Assembly: GCF_902459465.1 (NCBI RefSeq)
Contig: NC_047076.1
Span: 372,001-436,000, forward strand
From: Asterias rubens
Taxonomy: Eukaryota; Echinodermata; Asteroidea; Forcipulatida; Asteriidae
Direction of reading: 5' to 3'
DNA: 64,000 nucleotides
The position numbers and the translations under genes are program-made. The stretch's first letter is position 1; each line of letters begins with the position of its first letter. Below the pieces are notes generated by a model. It did no database searches and was not told where the DNA came from. It saw only the letters and a list, made by a program, of their open reading frames with translations. Below are positions 35,301-40,974 of the stretch, piece by piece.

Positions 35301-35827
35301 AGTTGGGAGAAAATAACGAGAAAACCTACCCTTGTTTCCGCACACTTAAAATAAATCCATAGTTTTCGATATCGAGAACTTATATTGTTTTTATGTTTTC
35401 TCAAAAAGTAAAGCATTTCATGGAATACTATTTCAAGAGAAGTCTTTCACCATTACCTTCTGTAAACCCTGTGAGTTATTTGTAAATCTGTGAACTTAAA
35501 CAAAACAATTCTGTACTGAAAGTGTCCAATACGCTTTACATTAGTGCCCTGGTCATTGCTAAAATCTTTCTCTGCTCCCTGGCTGTCTTTGTGTTCTGAA
35601 ACTTTTTCAAACACAATATCAATTTTTTTATTATTATATTTTTATATTTATTTTCGTTTACTTTTCTGTTGCAGGGAGAAGCAGTTCGCATGGCACGTAG
35701 TCTACCATCCAACATGTCTGCTCAAGATATAAAAAACATCCTGAAACGAATGAAACAATTACCAGATCATTGTCAGACATGTCTACACAATCTGCCCTTT
35801 GAACACCTCTTGTGTTTACTTCCATAA
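5222..35827 (+). CDS. PMS1: PMS1 mismatch repair protein (MutL family), 14 coding exons
   Basis: A MutL-family GHKL ATPase; PMS1 pairs with MLH1 in the nucleus. Exons: 5222-5362, 24050-24335, 24761-25050, 25709-25831, 26156-26302, 26994-28206, 28944-29067, 29471-29570, 29782-29942, 30343-30441, 31518-31607, 32818-32954, 34670-34830, 35675-35827; every junction is GT-AG and in phase, giving 1,074 residues (human 932). ATPase motifs: [10 protein letters not shown] (about 29-38), DNGTGI (59-64), [10 protein letters not shown] (94-103). The transducer domain ends near [14 protein letters not shown]. Exon 6 is a long acidic linker with an 18-residue repeat. Residues about 730-790 ([20 protein letters not shown]) are the HMG box that marks PMS1 rather than PMS2 or MLH1. 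The C-terminal MLH1-binding domain ends in [18 protein letters not shown], without the PMS2 DQHA-type nuclease motif. Intron 1 spans 18.7 kb and holds three antisense genes. The start at 5222 is chosen because only this copy reads into the real donor. Confidence 0.95.
5487..5673. mobile_element. Fold-back MITE (GTTCATACTTCCTG family), copy 1
   Basis: AGGTTCATACTTCCTGCGAA on the left is mirrored by GCGCAAGAAGTATGAATTAG on the right. The interior has GAATTTGACGTGAATTTGA and CATTCGCTTTGCCTTCGCAT. Related elements lie at 19207-19345 and 29150-29322. Confidence 0.7.
6638..6718 (+). ncRNA. tRNA-Leu-like SINE head
   Basis: TGTCATG...CATGACA forms a 7-bp acceptor-like stem. GGCCGAGTGGTTTAAAGC matches a type II tRNA D-arm/A box. 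TCAAA-ATCAAGT-TTTGA makes an anticodon stem-loop with CAA (Leu), and GTTTGATTCCC is a weak B box. The T stem has mismatches, so this is probably a tRNA-Leu-derived SINE head rather than a working tRNA. It is followed by TGTGTCCTTTAAAAGCAACA, typical SINE body. Confidence 0.65.
6781..7505 (+). repeat. 81-bp minisatellite, 9 copies, from a SINE body
   Basis: Nine units of 80-81 bp, each starting GTACCTGGGAGGGTAGAGG and ending TTGTATACTCCTATA. The third unit has a 1-bp deletion. Because 81 is 27 codons, long ORFs appear on both strands (268 and 190 codons), but these are repeat artefacts. The array sits between a tRNA-Leu-like head (6638) and a SINE-type tail with ATTATTATTATTA (about 7590). Confidence 0.93.
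7839..8768 (-). CDS. Sulfotransferase-like P-loop protein, paralogue 1
   Basis: 309 residues in one coding exon. The start at 8768 ([15 protein letters not shown]) is preferred over an upstream in-frame Met at 8909, because all three paralogues start at MAD and a splice-acceptor-like TTCTTCTCAG lies in the 5'UTR near 8826. The fold resembles sulfotransferases: a 5'-phosphosulfate-binding-type loop PRTVSSAF (13-20) after a beta strand, and a 3'-phosphate-binding-type motif [11 protein letters not shown] (131-141). The C-terminal half has [17 protein letters not shown] (200-216) and [13 protein letters not shown]. Such proteins are often annotated in marine invertebrates as branched-chain-aminotransferase-like, by similarity to a P-loop domain fused to a transaminase in plants; no transaminase domain is present here. 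No signal peptide is seen, so probably cytosolic. Substrate unknown. It is antisense within PMS1 intron 1. Confidence 0.85.
   Translation of the reverse strand: MADQIKVILWACPRTVSSAFLKCMDKLPDSKMLFEMYSTARFFGPERQIVSNNNMEMPPEPEVITEKTPEELQKDPGSGFHSSICTYKWLKHHMETGYPDKKIIFAKEISFCPDGKFEYLPDSGYRHAFLIRNPAKVFPSWKKLVVEMMNLMSVQSDNKTNISLDEVEFDQQPPEILPPGGSFKETYDLYSYVKEKGLDPDPVILDADDLVNDPATILSGFCKTLGIPYSDELLSWDAGVDVVKDWTVSQTLNNIINDSDGFKNFRNGTCFMKPQVQSQESKPEVTADLQRLIDIALPYYTKMYDNRIQ
9194..9337. mobile_element. Fold-back element (CCACGGCTTCGGCT ends)
   Basis: CCACGGCTTCGGCTACAG on the left pairs with AAAGCCGAAGCCATGG on the right; AAACTTTGTGTATGTGCTCG lies inside. Short and noncoding. The ORF at 9038-9352 overlaps it and is not supported as a gene. 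Confidence 0.55.
9990..10130 (+). repeat. Two-copy tandem duplication, about 75 bp
   Basis: AGTACTTGGTGAGATTAGAT and AGTACTTGGTGACTTTAGAC begin two adjacent copies that both contain GCTGTTACCAAACT and AATTGAGTCTT, then GCATTGGAT. Noncoding. Confidence 0.75.
10340..10565 (-). mobile_element. tRNA-Leu-derived SINE
   Basis: On the minus strand, TAGCCGAGCGGTCTAGGGCG (D-arm/A box), a CTTAAGTTC anticodon-like region and GTGGGTTTGAATCTTGAC (B box) are followed by CACCTGTGTCCTTGAGCAAG and GGGGAGCAACCTATGATAGA. The head belongs to the same tRNA-Leu type as the one at 6638. Confidence 0.7.
10570..14508. other. PMS1 intron 1, no gene recognised
   Basis: AT-rich DNA with homopolymer runs (about 11010-11060) and scattered repeats. 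ORFs such as 11334-11759 (141 codons) show no family motif, signal peptide or splice support and are rejected. A duplicated segment (GGCAAATGTTTTCTGAAAGT) occurs at 12506 and 12582, with a related piece near 13370. Confidence 0.5.
12470..12625 (+). repeat. Two-copy tandem duplication, about 76 bp
   Basis: GGCAAATGTTTTCTGAAAGT followed by GAATTAAGTGAGAG occurs twice in succession, with each copy preceded by TACAAACCCT. A diverged third piece lies near 13350-13380. Noncoding. Confidence 0.75.
14509..15380 (+). repeat. 35-bp minisatellite, 25 copies
   Basis: The unit begins CATGCCATACCCTCTATCTC and continues AACTACAGTACTAAA. The length of 872 bp is exactly 25 x 35 minus the last AAA. Variation is limited to a few substitutions (CATGACATAC once, CATGCCTCAC in two adjacent units, AAATATGCC in several, CTCCATCTC once). 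Nothing in it is coding. Confidence 0.97.
15455..15725 (+). repeat. 21-bp minisatellite (TCTTGACCCTAGCAGAGTC)
   Basis: About 12-13 units of 21 bp reading GACCCTAGCAGAGTCTTTCT, with an indel near 15563. It encodes heptad peptides on both strands (KTLLGSR on minus) only because 21 is a multiple of 3. It ends about 90 bp beyond the stop codon of sulfotransferase paralogue 2. The motif matches an interspersed repeat near 25150, 52680 and 54440 (CTAGCAGAGTCTTT ... AAACGTCA..CCATTA). Confidence 0.92.
15814..16743 (-). CDS. Sulfotransferase-like P-loop protein, paralogue 2
   Basis: 309 residues in one coding exon, antisense in PMS1 intron 1. Motifs as in paralogue 1: a phosphosulfate-loop-like [10 protein letters not shown] near the N-terminus, [13 protein letters not shown] in the middle, and [17 protein letters not shown] with [13 protein letters not shown] in the C-terminal half. 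The N-terminus is odd: MADQIKV is followed by KMIDNS and then a second DQIKV, so a short internal duplication has lengthened it. A further copy of the loop-coding region lies just upstream at 16745-16806. The closest relative by eye is paralogue 1 over most of the length. Substrate unknown; no signal peptide or membrane segment. An acceptor-like run ending TTTTCAATTTAG lies upstream near 16851, so a spliced 5'UTR is possible. Confidence 0.83.
   Translation of the reverse strand: MADQIKVKMIDNSDQIKVILWTSPRSISSALLKCMDKVPDSKMLFEMYSTARFFGPNKMIDISPLPGVITDKTPEEILKDPGCGFDSSICTYKWLKHHMETGYPDKKIIFAKEMSYCADGKFEYLPDSGYRHAFLIRNPARVFPSWKKLIVEMVNRKGNTNMSLDEVDLDKMPSEIFPEGGGFKETYDLYSYVKEKGLDPDPVILDADDLVNNPATMLSGFCKTLGIPYSDELLNWDAGVDFVKDWTVSEPLHNIIQFSQSFKNFRSGTCFLKPQVQSQESKPEVSADIQRLIDLSMPYFTKMYDKRIK
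16643..16806 (-). repeat. Local duplication of the 5' coding end of paralogue 2
   Basis: CTTCAATAAAGCTGAAGAGA followed by TGCTTCGAGGACTC occurs at 16645 and again at 16745 (100-bp spacing). GACTTTGATTTGGTCGG also occurs twice within the 5' coding end. The upstream copy, read on minus, encodes [20 protein letters not shown] and then leaves frame. It also creates a strong donor-like CTGG|GTGAGT. Confidence 0.8.
17243..17275 (-). pseudogene. Fragment of a sulfotransferase-like gene
   Basis: On minus, ATGGACAAAGTTCAAGATTC reads [10 protein letters not shown] and resembles [10 protein letters not shown] of paralogue 2. About 30 bp match closely. The surrounding sequence does not resemble the family, so this is a short relic or duplicated scrap. 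Confidence 0.35.
17280..18884. other. PMS1 intron 1 spacer, no gene recognised
   Basis: T-rich sequence with a TAAA microsatellite (near 17727), GGGATCCATGGGAGATCAGT followed by CTCACTGAATGGATTTCCCA (a small dispersed repeat), and the phrase GTAAGCAGTTTGCAACAGCT at 18151, which recurs at 25217. No supported coding region. Confidence 0.5.
18885..19090 (+). repeat. Dispersed repeat D, copy
   Basis: Contains AGCAGGACAGTTCTTTTCAG, GAGAAGTCTCCC, AAGTTCTCATAAGAACACC and GATGTTACCACAAACCAAAT. The same order recurs at 31905, 50960 and 51735, and inverted at 57370. It is probably a non-autonomous transposon; no coding sequence. Confidence 0.65.
19207..19345. mobile_element. Fold-back MITE (GTTCATACTTCCTG family), copy 2
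   Basis: GGGTTCATATGTCCTGCAAA on the left is mirrored by GCAGGAAGTATGAATCGGGC on the right. It has an internal duplication of TTTTTTTATGCGAATTAA. Confidence 0.65.
19845..20145. mobile_element. MITE family C, left-truncated copy
   Basis: CCACCATATACATAAACTGA, CAAACCTGTGAAAGTTTGAG and CATCATCATTAGACCAT match the full copy at 32965-33344. The right terminus ATTTTGTAATGTTCCTT is present; the left terminus is missing. Confidence 0.65.
20281..20421. mobile_element. Fold-back MITE with perfect 18-bp ends
   Basis: Ends CAATTGTTGCACGCTGTG and CACAGCGTGCAACAATTG are exact inverted repeats. Imperfect pairing continues through ATCCATGGCGTTTTGTTCAC and GTGTACAAAACCCATGG. The ORFs here (20190-20516) are artefacts of the palindrome. 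Confidence 0.85.
21004..21921 (-). CDS. Sulfotransferase-like P-loop protein, paralogue 3
   Basis: 305 residues in one coding exon starting [15 protein letters not shown]. It has the same loop [19 protein letters not shown] and [17 protein letters not shown] motifs as paralogues 1 and 2. The centre is the most divergent of the three: a charged insert region with [20 protein letters not shown] replaces the EMMN/EMVN region, and the C-terminus is basic (HKKRMK). Two patches are almost identical in DNA to paralogue 2 or 1, which suggests gene conversion. An acceptor-like TTTCTCATTCCAG lies 24 bp upstream of the ATG (21945), so as in paralogue 1 the 5'UTR is probably spliced. Antisense in PMS1 intron 1. 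Substrate unknown. Confidence 0.85.
   Translation of the reverse strand: MADRTKVILWACPRTVSSAFLKCMDKVSESKMVFEMFSTAQYFGPDRVAPANINERLTPLPGLITDKTQEEILKDPGCGFDSSICTYKWLKHHMETGYPDKKVVIFKEICYSAEGKFEYLPDSGCRHAFLIRNPTKVLHSWMQQSITFKDNFSDRYSARPIDDTTFFPHEEVFKAMYDLYSYVKEKGLDPDPVILDADDLVNDPATILSGFCKTLGIPYSDELLNWDAGVDVVKDWSISQPLYDIIKHDLSFENFRNSTCFLKPNVKSQMPRSEAEWSADLCEYVQRHTDSAMPYYKEMHKKRMK
22169..22360. mobile_element. MITE family C, right-truncated copy
   Basis: Begins TTAAAGGAACATTACAAAAT as in the full copy at 32965, and includes AGTTGCTGGCAATGTAAGCA and CGCTCACTGAGC. The right terminal inverted repeat is absent. Confidence 0.65.
22400..24049. other. End of PMS1 intron 1, no gene recognised
   Basis: Contains a two-copy GGTGCAATAGAGGTG duplication (22602-22630), a TGACGTCA site near 23130 in GC-richer DNA that could mark a promoter for the nested minus-strand genes (speculative), and a hairpin at 23632. 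The PMS1 acceptor TCTGCAG ends at 24049. Confidence 0.5.
23632..23704. repeat. Hairpin, 23-bp arms
   Basis: CCTATGAGGAACTATTCTTA on the left is followed after about 27 bp by TAAGAATAGTTCCTCATAG on the right, a near-perfect inverted repeat within PMS1 intron 1. Confidence 0.8.
24525..24640. mobile_element. Fold-back MITE (CACAAAGAGTTAGGA family)
   Basis: CATTTCACAAAGAGTTAGGA on the left is mirrored by TCTTAACTCTTTGTGAAATC on the right. Related sequence lies at 52325-52668 and 55797-56085, and a partial copy near 5960. Confidence 0.75.
27087..27344 (+). repeat. 54-bp coding minisatellite in PMS1 exon 6
   Basis: Five units begin at 27087, 27141, 27195, 27249 and 27303; the last is 42 bp. The translated unit is [18 protein letters not shown] (18 residues). 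The first three are almost identical, the fourth diverged (KNSHEM), and the fifth lacks IVCN. All remain in the PMS1 frame, and the array lies in the disordered linker between the ATPase/transducer part and the HMG box. Confidence 0.93.
29150..29322. mobile_element. Fold-back MITE (CTCATACTTCCTG family), copy 3
   Basis: CAGCTCATACTTCCTGTAAA on the left is mirrored by GTGAGGAAGTATGAGCCGGG on the right, with AATTTGACGTCACACCTCTC inside. Lies in the PMS1 intron between exons 7 and 8. Confidence 0.75.
30085..30210 (+). mobile_element. SINE 3' fragment
   Basis: GGCTGTATACTCCCCAGGTA, GCTGAGATGGTTTAGGGATT, TGGCCCAGTAACTAAGGGTA and GATGCGCTTTGATATGCCCT match the body and tail of the SINE whose body is amplified at 6781-7505. 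Confidence 0.65.
30481..30627. repeat. Long near-perfect palindrome, about 68-bp arms
   Basis: The left arm runs from about 30486 to 30549 (ending TGGCGCTGTTAA) and the right arm starts at 30560 (TTAACAGCGCCA), with a loop of only 10 nt. GTCTTCACTGCATGGTAATG on the left has its exact complement CATTACCATGCAGTGAAGAC on the right. Located in a PMS1 intron; no coding sequence. Probably a young fold-back transposon. Confidence 0.9.
31905..32065 (+). repeat. Dispersed repeat D, copy
   Basis: AGAGAAGTTTCCCGAATTCC, CAACTCCGCGGTAGTAGAGT, AGCAAGACAAGTTTTCATAA and ATGGTGTTACCACAAACCAA match the copies at 50960 and 51735. Intronic in PMS1. Confidence 0.65.
32965..33344. mobile_element. MITE family C, full copy
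   Basis: Left end TTAAAGGAACATTACAGAAT; right end ATTCTGTAACGTTCCTTTA. It starts 10 bp after the PMS1 exon 12 donor. Interior motifs ACAGCTGCTGGCAGTGTAAG and CCATATACATCAACTGATAA are shared with the partial copies at 19845 and 22169. Confidence 0.8.
33619..33965. mobile_element. MITE family A, copy 1
   Basis: Starts TTAAAGGCTCTGTACACGTT and ends AACGTGTACCTTCCCTTTAA. The interior has GTGTTCTCACTTGGTGTATC, AACAAACCTGTGAAAATTTT and AACACCCTTGTTGGACAAAT. Intronic in PMS1. Confidence 0.8.
34261..34646. mobile_element. MITE family A, copy 2, next to PMS1 exon 13
   Basis: Starts TTAAAGGCAGTGGACATTAT and ends AGTGTCCACTGTCTTTAA. The right edge lies only 23 bp before exon 13 (34670), so the element abuts the branch-point/acceptor region. 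Confidence 0.85.
35186..35539. mobile_element. MITE family B, copy 2
   Basis: Starts TTAAAGCCATTGGACACTTT and ends GAAAGTGTCCAATACGCTTT, with the family interior (GTGTATCACAACTTCTTAAT, GTAAAGCATTTCATGGAATA). In the last PMS1 intron. Confidence 0.8.
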
Positions 35828-36148
35828 TCTCAGGTTTAATCTTCTAAAGCCTTTGTCTAGAGGCACAATGTGACTGTTTTCATAATCATGCTAGAGGGGT
35901 GTGGGGTGGGGGGGGGGGGCTCTGTGTGTATTTGGGGAAAGGTTACTGTTGGTTTTTTGAACGGTTTAATTTCTATATCCTAATGTAATGTAGATGTATA
36001 AAACTCACATTTGAAAATTTCATTTCAATTCAATTCAATTCAATTTTTATTGGTCCTGCCATGGAGGAAAATCATTTTGAATACCTGCAATACAGACAAT
36101 AACAAATCACAATCATAAGTTGCATTTTCGAGATCATCGCAAAATTCC

Positions 36149-36457
36149 TTAAAGGGGAGGTACACGTTTAGTTATTACTCAAAATGATTATTAACTTAAA
36201 AACTGACTTGGCAACGAGTAATGGGGAGCTGTTGATAGTATAAAACATTGTGGAAAACGACTCCCTCTGAAGTATTTTAGTTCTGAAAGCACACAAATTC
36301 GTCAAACAAGGGTGTTTTTCTGTCATATTTTCTAGCAACTTTGATGACCAATTGAGCCCAAATTTTCACAGGCTTGTTATTTAATGTTTATATGATGGGA
36401 TACGCCAAGTGAGAACACTGGTCTTTGACAATTACCAAACGTGTACAGTGCCTTTAA
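36149..36457. mobile_element. MITE family A, copy 3
   Basis: Starts TTAAAGGGGAGGTACACGTT and ends AAACGTGTACAGTGCCTTTAA, with the family interior. About 320 bp beyond the PMS1 stop codon, so it may be in the 3'UTR. Confidence 0.8.
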
Positions 36458-36459
36458 GA

Positions 36460-37753
36460 ATAGTCCCTAATATAAACAATCCAAAAGCATAACTGCAGTA
36501 GCACATCCAAGATATGAATTTATTCCAACTTCATTAATCTTTTGTCCTAATGGAATCATTCCTAGAATATTAAGTTACCCTCATCTTCATCAAGTTATGT
36601 TTTGATCAACATTATGCGAGAAATAAAACAAAATTTAATCAAAGAAAACAAATGAAGTTGTAGCCATGATCCAAAGTTGGACACTTAAATGGATCTTTAT
36701 ATTGGAAAAACATGGTCAGTCTGCTAAAATGATCTTTGTTTTGCAAATAAATGGAATGCATACATTTTCTTATGCTGACTATTTTTTATAAAATATATTA
36801 TCTAGACAGCTTGCTAATAAAATGACTTATTTTTGAATAATTGTATTTCTTAGCAAATCTCCAGTTATTGCTGTTTTTGTTCATTTAATTTTTGCTGTCT
36901 GTTTTGTTTCATTTTTTATTTATTTTTTATTATTTATTATTTTAGAACAAAACAGGTTTCATCAGAAAACCACCTTTAATCGGTAAAAAATAATTTGTTT
37001 CCTGTATTTTTATACCAAAAAGGCATTTTGATGTATAAAAGGCTATGACACACAGTAGTAGGTTTGGGTAAACCGAATCATAACCACCCAAACCGAACAG
37101 CAATCCCATTGTGACACCATTTTTTAGAAAGGCTAATCGCTTTGGAACTTTTAAACAATCTGAACGAAAATTTACTGCCTTTAAATTATTAGTTGTCCAG
37201 TCACAGCGAATAGTTCATTTCAGTTCAACAATGCACAAACTCTTGGGGCTTGGCAGTATCCTGTGGTTATAGGATTTGAGGCATTGCATGGAGAGGTATC
37301 GATATAGGTTTGCGCTAACGCCATGTGTGTATCTACTTTTTTTGCCAGGTAGAGTTTGTTCTTAGAGAACGGTTGTTCTGGAAAAGAAACGACTTGTACA
37401 GCATGGCATGGCACTGTTCACTCATTGTAAAACGTACGCAAAACAACACTAACCCGCCCCTACGCCAGAGGACAGAGTGGAATAGGTAAAAAGACATCAA
37501 TCAGGGGCAACTTTACTAAACGCAGCCTGTCAGAGGTTAATAAGAGTCGGCGATATTCAGCCAGGTTATGTAATCATCATTCAAAATATTTGGAATTTCT
37601 ACTTAAATCAGTTGTTGTTATACAAAATAGGAAAGCAGCTCCCTGAACAACAACATCGCAAACTGGAAAAGAAGATCATTGAATAGAATGGTCTATTACG
37701 CAACAAGCATTTAAAAGGTTTCCCAAAAGGTGTTCTTTCTAAAGATGTTTTTG
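36460..37753. other. Intergenic, PMS1 to CAP gene
   Basis: AT-rich. Candidate polyadenylation hexamers AATAAA occur near 36622 and 36815. An inverted partial copy of repeat D (CCATGTGTGTATCTACTTTT, CCAGGTAGAGTTTGTTCTTA) lies at about 37320-37390. No gene recognised. Confidence 0.5.
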
Positions 37754-37760
37754 TATAAAA
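37754..37760 (+). promoter_or_regulatory. Candidate TATA box for the CAP gene
   Basis: TATAAAA, about 180 bp upstream of the CAP-gene ATG, in TTTTTGTATAAAACAAC. Position and match are plausible for a core promoter; in AT-rich DNA it could be chance. Confidence 0.35.
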
Positions 37761-37937
37761 CAACATAATAGAGCCACACACCGCTACTCTACTGAGGTAT
37801 TTGAATTCATGGTTTGTGGAGATCTTGTCGATTGTAGGGCCAGGGCCATTAAGTAAGACGGTGCATCTCTGGACCTAACAGTGACCTGACAAGAGTCGTT
37901 GTGCATTAGTTGGAGAGTGGGTCTGACCACTTTGATC

Positions 37938-39843
37938 ATGGCGCTCGTCCGTTCCTTCGTGTTTCTCTTAGCGGTTTGTGTCTGCATCCACGCTGAATTA
38001 TTAACGGAAGATGAAAAGAAGACAGTTTTGGATGTCCACAACATTTGGCGCAGGGCCGTTCAGCCTACTGCCTCCGATATGATCAAACTCGTGAGTACAT
38101 TATCGCCAAACAATTCAGTTGTCCAATCTGAACGTTTTTTTCTTTTTTTTTTTCTCTTCAAATATCCTTTGCGCTGTTATGTGTTGCTAAAGAACGTCTG
38201 CAACAGCAATAAATAATGATTAATTCAAATGATTGTGTTTGTTTATTGGTTTTTATTTGACAATCTTGACAAAATTGAAAAGTAAAAAGGTAAAATGTAA
38301 CAAATGCACACAAAAACGAGGGGGGGGGGGACCCTAAAAAAAAATTGAAAGGCGGAATTTTAAATTGGGAAAGAATGTGAAAAAGTAAATTACGTGGTTA
38401 CCGGAGCCAAACAAGAAAACACATCATTCTCATACATTCGAAGGATTAAAGGGAGCAAGACAACTTCTTAAGAACAATTTACACGGCCCACATCAAATCA
38501 CCTATAGTAATCTATAGTTCTTGTCCATTCCACCATACAGCAATGGAGCGATGTCTTGGCCAATGGAGCAAATGACTGGGTTGCTCAATGTAAAAAGGGC
38601 AATAACCGATTTCTTAATTCCGAACCATCTGCAATGAAAGAGAACTTCAAGAGGATTGGTCAGAATCATTGGTCAGAGGCTACTGACAAGCTGGACATGA
38701 CAGCCATCGTGAACTCATGGGGGAATGAATTTGAATATTACTCCTACAAGATGAGAAGATGCGTCAGCAAAGATGGCGTCGCGCCTACCTGTGGTCATTA
38801 CACACAAGTGAGTTTAACTGTATATCCTGGATGACAATAAGTTTGAAAGTTTTATGTGAGCTTACGGGAGTGCCCTTGTGAGGTGTTTCACAAAGGACTC
38901 CAAGGGACTTAATTGCTACTTGTTTATAAAACGAATTGATTTAAAACCCATTCACAGGTTGTCAGGGCAAAGACGGAGTTTATTGGATGCGCTAAGAATA
39001 TGTGCCAAGAAGATGGTGTTTCCCGTGTAACCTGCTTCTACGGACCTGGGTTAGTTTAACAAACAGTCAGTTTTTACTCGTGGAGATACCGTTTTCAGAC
39101 CAGACCACAGGTAGTGTCACTGTAGAATTTTCTTCGATCCCAACATGGAAAGTTTCAAAACGATTTCAGTCGTGATTACCAGTATTCCTTCTTGACTTTA
39201 AAAGGCAACGTAACTCATGACAAGATGTGTTAACTTTTAAACTATAATCTTCTGTGGGTGATTTTGCTGATTTTTAAAACTTATTGACAACAAGTCATAA
39301 TCCCAGAATTACCAAGAGACAAACGAATAATAAATCATATAAGTGTTATCGTTTTTCCTTCATTACTTGCACCTTGACTATTTTCCAAACAGGTACGCAT
39401 GAAGCTTAAATCATTATTTTACTTTCATCCAAATATTCTTGTAGAGGTAACAGCTTCTTCACAAGTCCATATAAGAAAGGAACTCCATGCAAAAAGTGCC
39501 CCAAGGGATATACGTGTGAAGACAAGCTATGTGGTAAGGGCAGGCTAATCGTCATATAATGAGCAATCAGTAAAACTATAGGCCCCCTATCTAATTACTA
39601 ATTAATTTGAATGGGTTGGTATAAGGAAACTGTACCACAGGAACCATAACTAATAAGGAAAGACTACAACTAAAATAAAATTCTGGAGTGATTGGAAGTT
39701 GGTATCATCACGATAATGATAGTTGCAAAAATTTGTTATTTTCGAGGAATAATTTCTCGTACTTTTCTCTACTTTCAGTTGACCCCAATCCTTCTGAGCG
39801 TGCGCTTTCCGACGTGGAGTTTCTTGATTTTCTGTTAGAGTGA
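37938..39843 (+). CDS. Secreted CAP-domain (CRISP/PR-1/GLIPR-like) protein, 5 exons
   Basis: CAP superfamily proteins are secreted, cysteine-stabilised and varied in role (defence, venom, reproduction). Exons 37938-38090, 38541-38807, 38958-39049, 39445-39533 and 39779-39843 join in phase with GT-AG borders to give 221 residues. Residues 1-19 (MALVRSFVFLLAVCVCIHA) form a signal peptide. The CAP domain follows: DVHNIWRRAVQPTASDMIKL (32-51) is the N-terminal HNxxRxxVxPxAxxM motif, CGHYTQVVRAKT (135-146) the CAP1 signature and VTCFYGPGGN (164-173) the CAP2 signature. After it come CKKCPKGYTCEDKLC and a short acidic tail ending DFLLE. The usual Trp after GHYTQVV is Arg here. The C-terminal cysteine-rich domain of true CRISPs is missing; only a four-cysteine hinge-like stretch remains. 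The start is the first ATG after the 5'UTR and begins the signal peptide. Function not assignable. Confidence 0.9.
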
Positions 39844-40007
39844 AGACGATGGACGGACAACATGCTTGGAACAATAATTGATTGATTTTGTAGCTCTTGA
39901 TAGTTTCTGATAATAACACCAAAGTGACAGATTTCGTCTGTATTACGTTTACGGATTGAGTTTGAGGCAAAGTATATATCATTGGTTTTTGAAACCGTTC
40001 GATTGTT

Positions 40008-40395
40008 TTAAAGACAGTGGACACTATTGGTAATTGTGAAAGAGCAGTCTTCTCACTTGATGTATCTCAACATATGCATAAAATAACAAACCTGTGAAAA
40101 TTTGAGCTTGATTGGTCGTCGGAGTTGCGAGATAACTATGGAATAAAAAAAACACCCTTGTCACACGAATTTGTGTGCTTTCAGATGCTTGATTTCGAGA
40201 CCTCAAATTCTAAACTTGAGGTCTTGAAATCGAATTCGTGGAAAATTACTTCTTTCTCGAAAACTACGTCACTTCAGAGGGAGTTGTTTCACACAATGTT
40301 TTATACTATCAACCTCTCCCCTTTACTCGCTACCAAATGAGGTTTTATGATGATAATTATGTTGAGTAATTACCAATAGTGTCCACTGCCTTTAA
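40008..40395. mobile_element. MITE family A, copy 4, in the CAP gene 3' region
   Basis: Starts TTAAAGACAGTGGACACTAT and ends ATAGTGTCCACTGCCTTTAA. The middle is palindromic (GATTTCGAGACCTCAAATTC / GAGGTCTTGAAATC). It starts 165 bp after the CAP stop codon and precedes the polyadenylation signal at 40658, so it is probably transcribed in the 3'UTR. Confidence 0.85.
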
Positions 40396-40657
40396 CCCTT
40401 TAAAATGTAGATGTAGGCAAAACAATTTGAGAAGTGTTTCCTGCAGTAATGCATCTCATATTCACATTTGATACAAAAGGCATAAAAACTGATTTCCCAA
40501 TTTAACTTCGAAGTGAAATTCTCAAAATGTTTGAAACAATGTGTCGAAAGCTTCTGTGTAGTCTTAACCAAGAGTTGTTATTGCCTTTCATTTTAAAAGT
40601 AGTAAGCTTACAATATTTAGAAAACCCTCAGCATTTCTTGTAAGAGCCACTTTTTGA

Positions 40658-40663
40658 AATAAA
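40658..40663 (+). terminator. Candidate polyadenylation signal, CAP gene
   Basis: AATAAA in TTTTTGAAATAAAAATTTT, about 815 bp after the CAP stop codon. Use is inferred from position only; other weaker hexamers exist. Confidence 0.35.
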
Positions 40664-40974
40664 AATTTTAACTAAAATTGCACTGTTGTCTGTTTCTTAA
40701 TTATGTTTTTGTCTTCTTGCCAACACAACGGACATCCGGCTAATGAAATAATCTGTAGTGAAATGAAAGTTTGTCTACTGTGGTAATCACAAAACAACAA
40801 TAAAACAAAAATTGCAGCCCCCCCCCGAAACAAATAAAATAAAAATGTGTGTGTGCGTGTTAGACGATGACATTAAAGGTTTGCTGTTATACAAAGTAAT
40901 GATGCTTTAGTTGAACCGTGTAATCTTTATAAAATAATTCAATTTGAAAAAAATTAATTTTTACATACCTGAGT

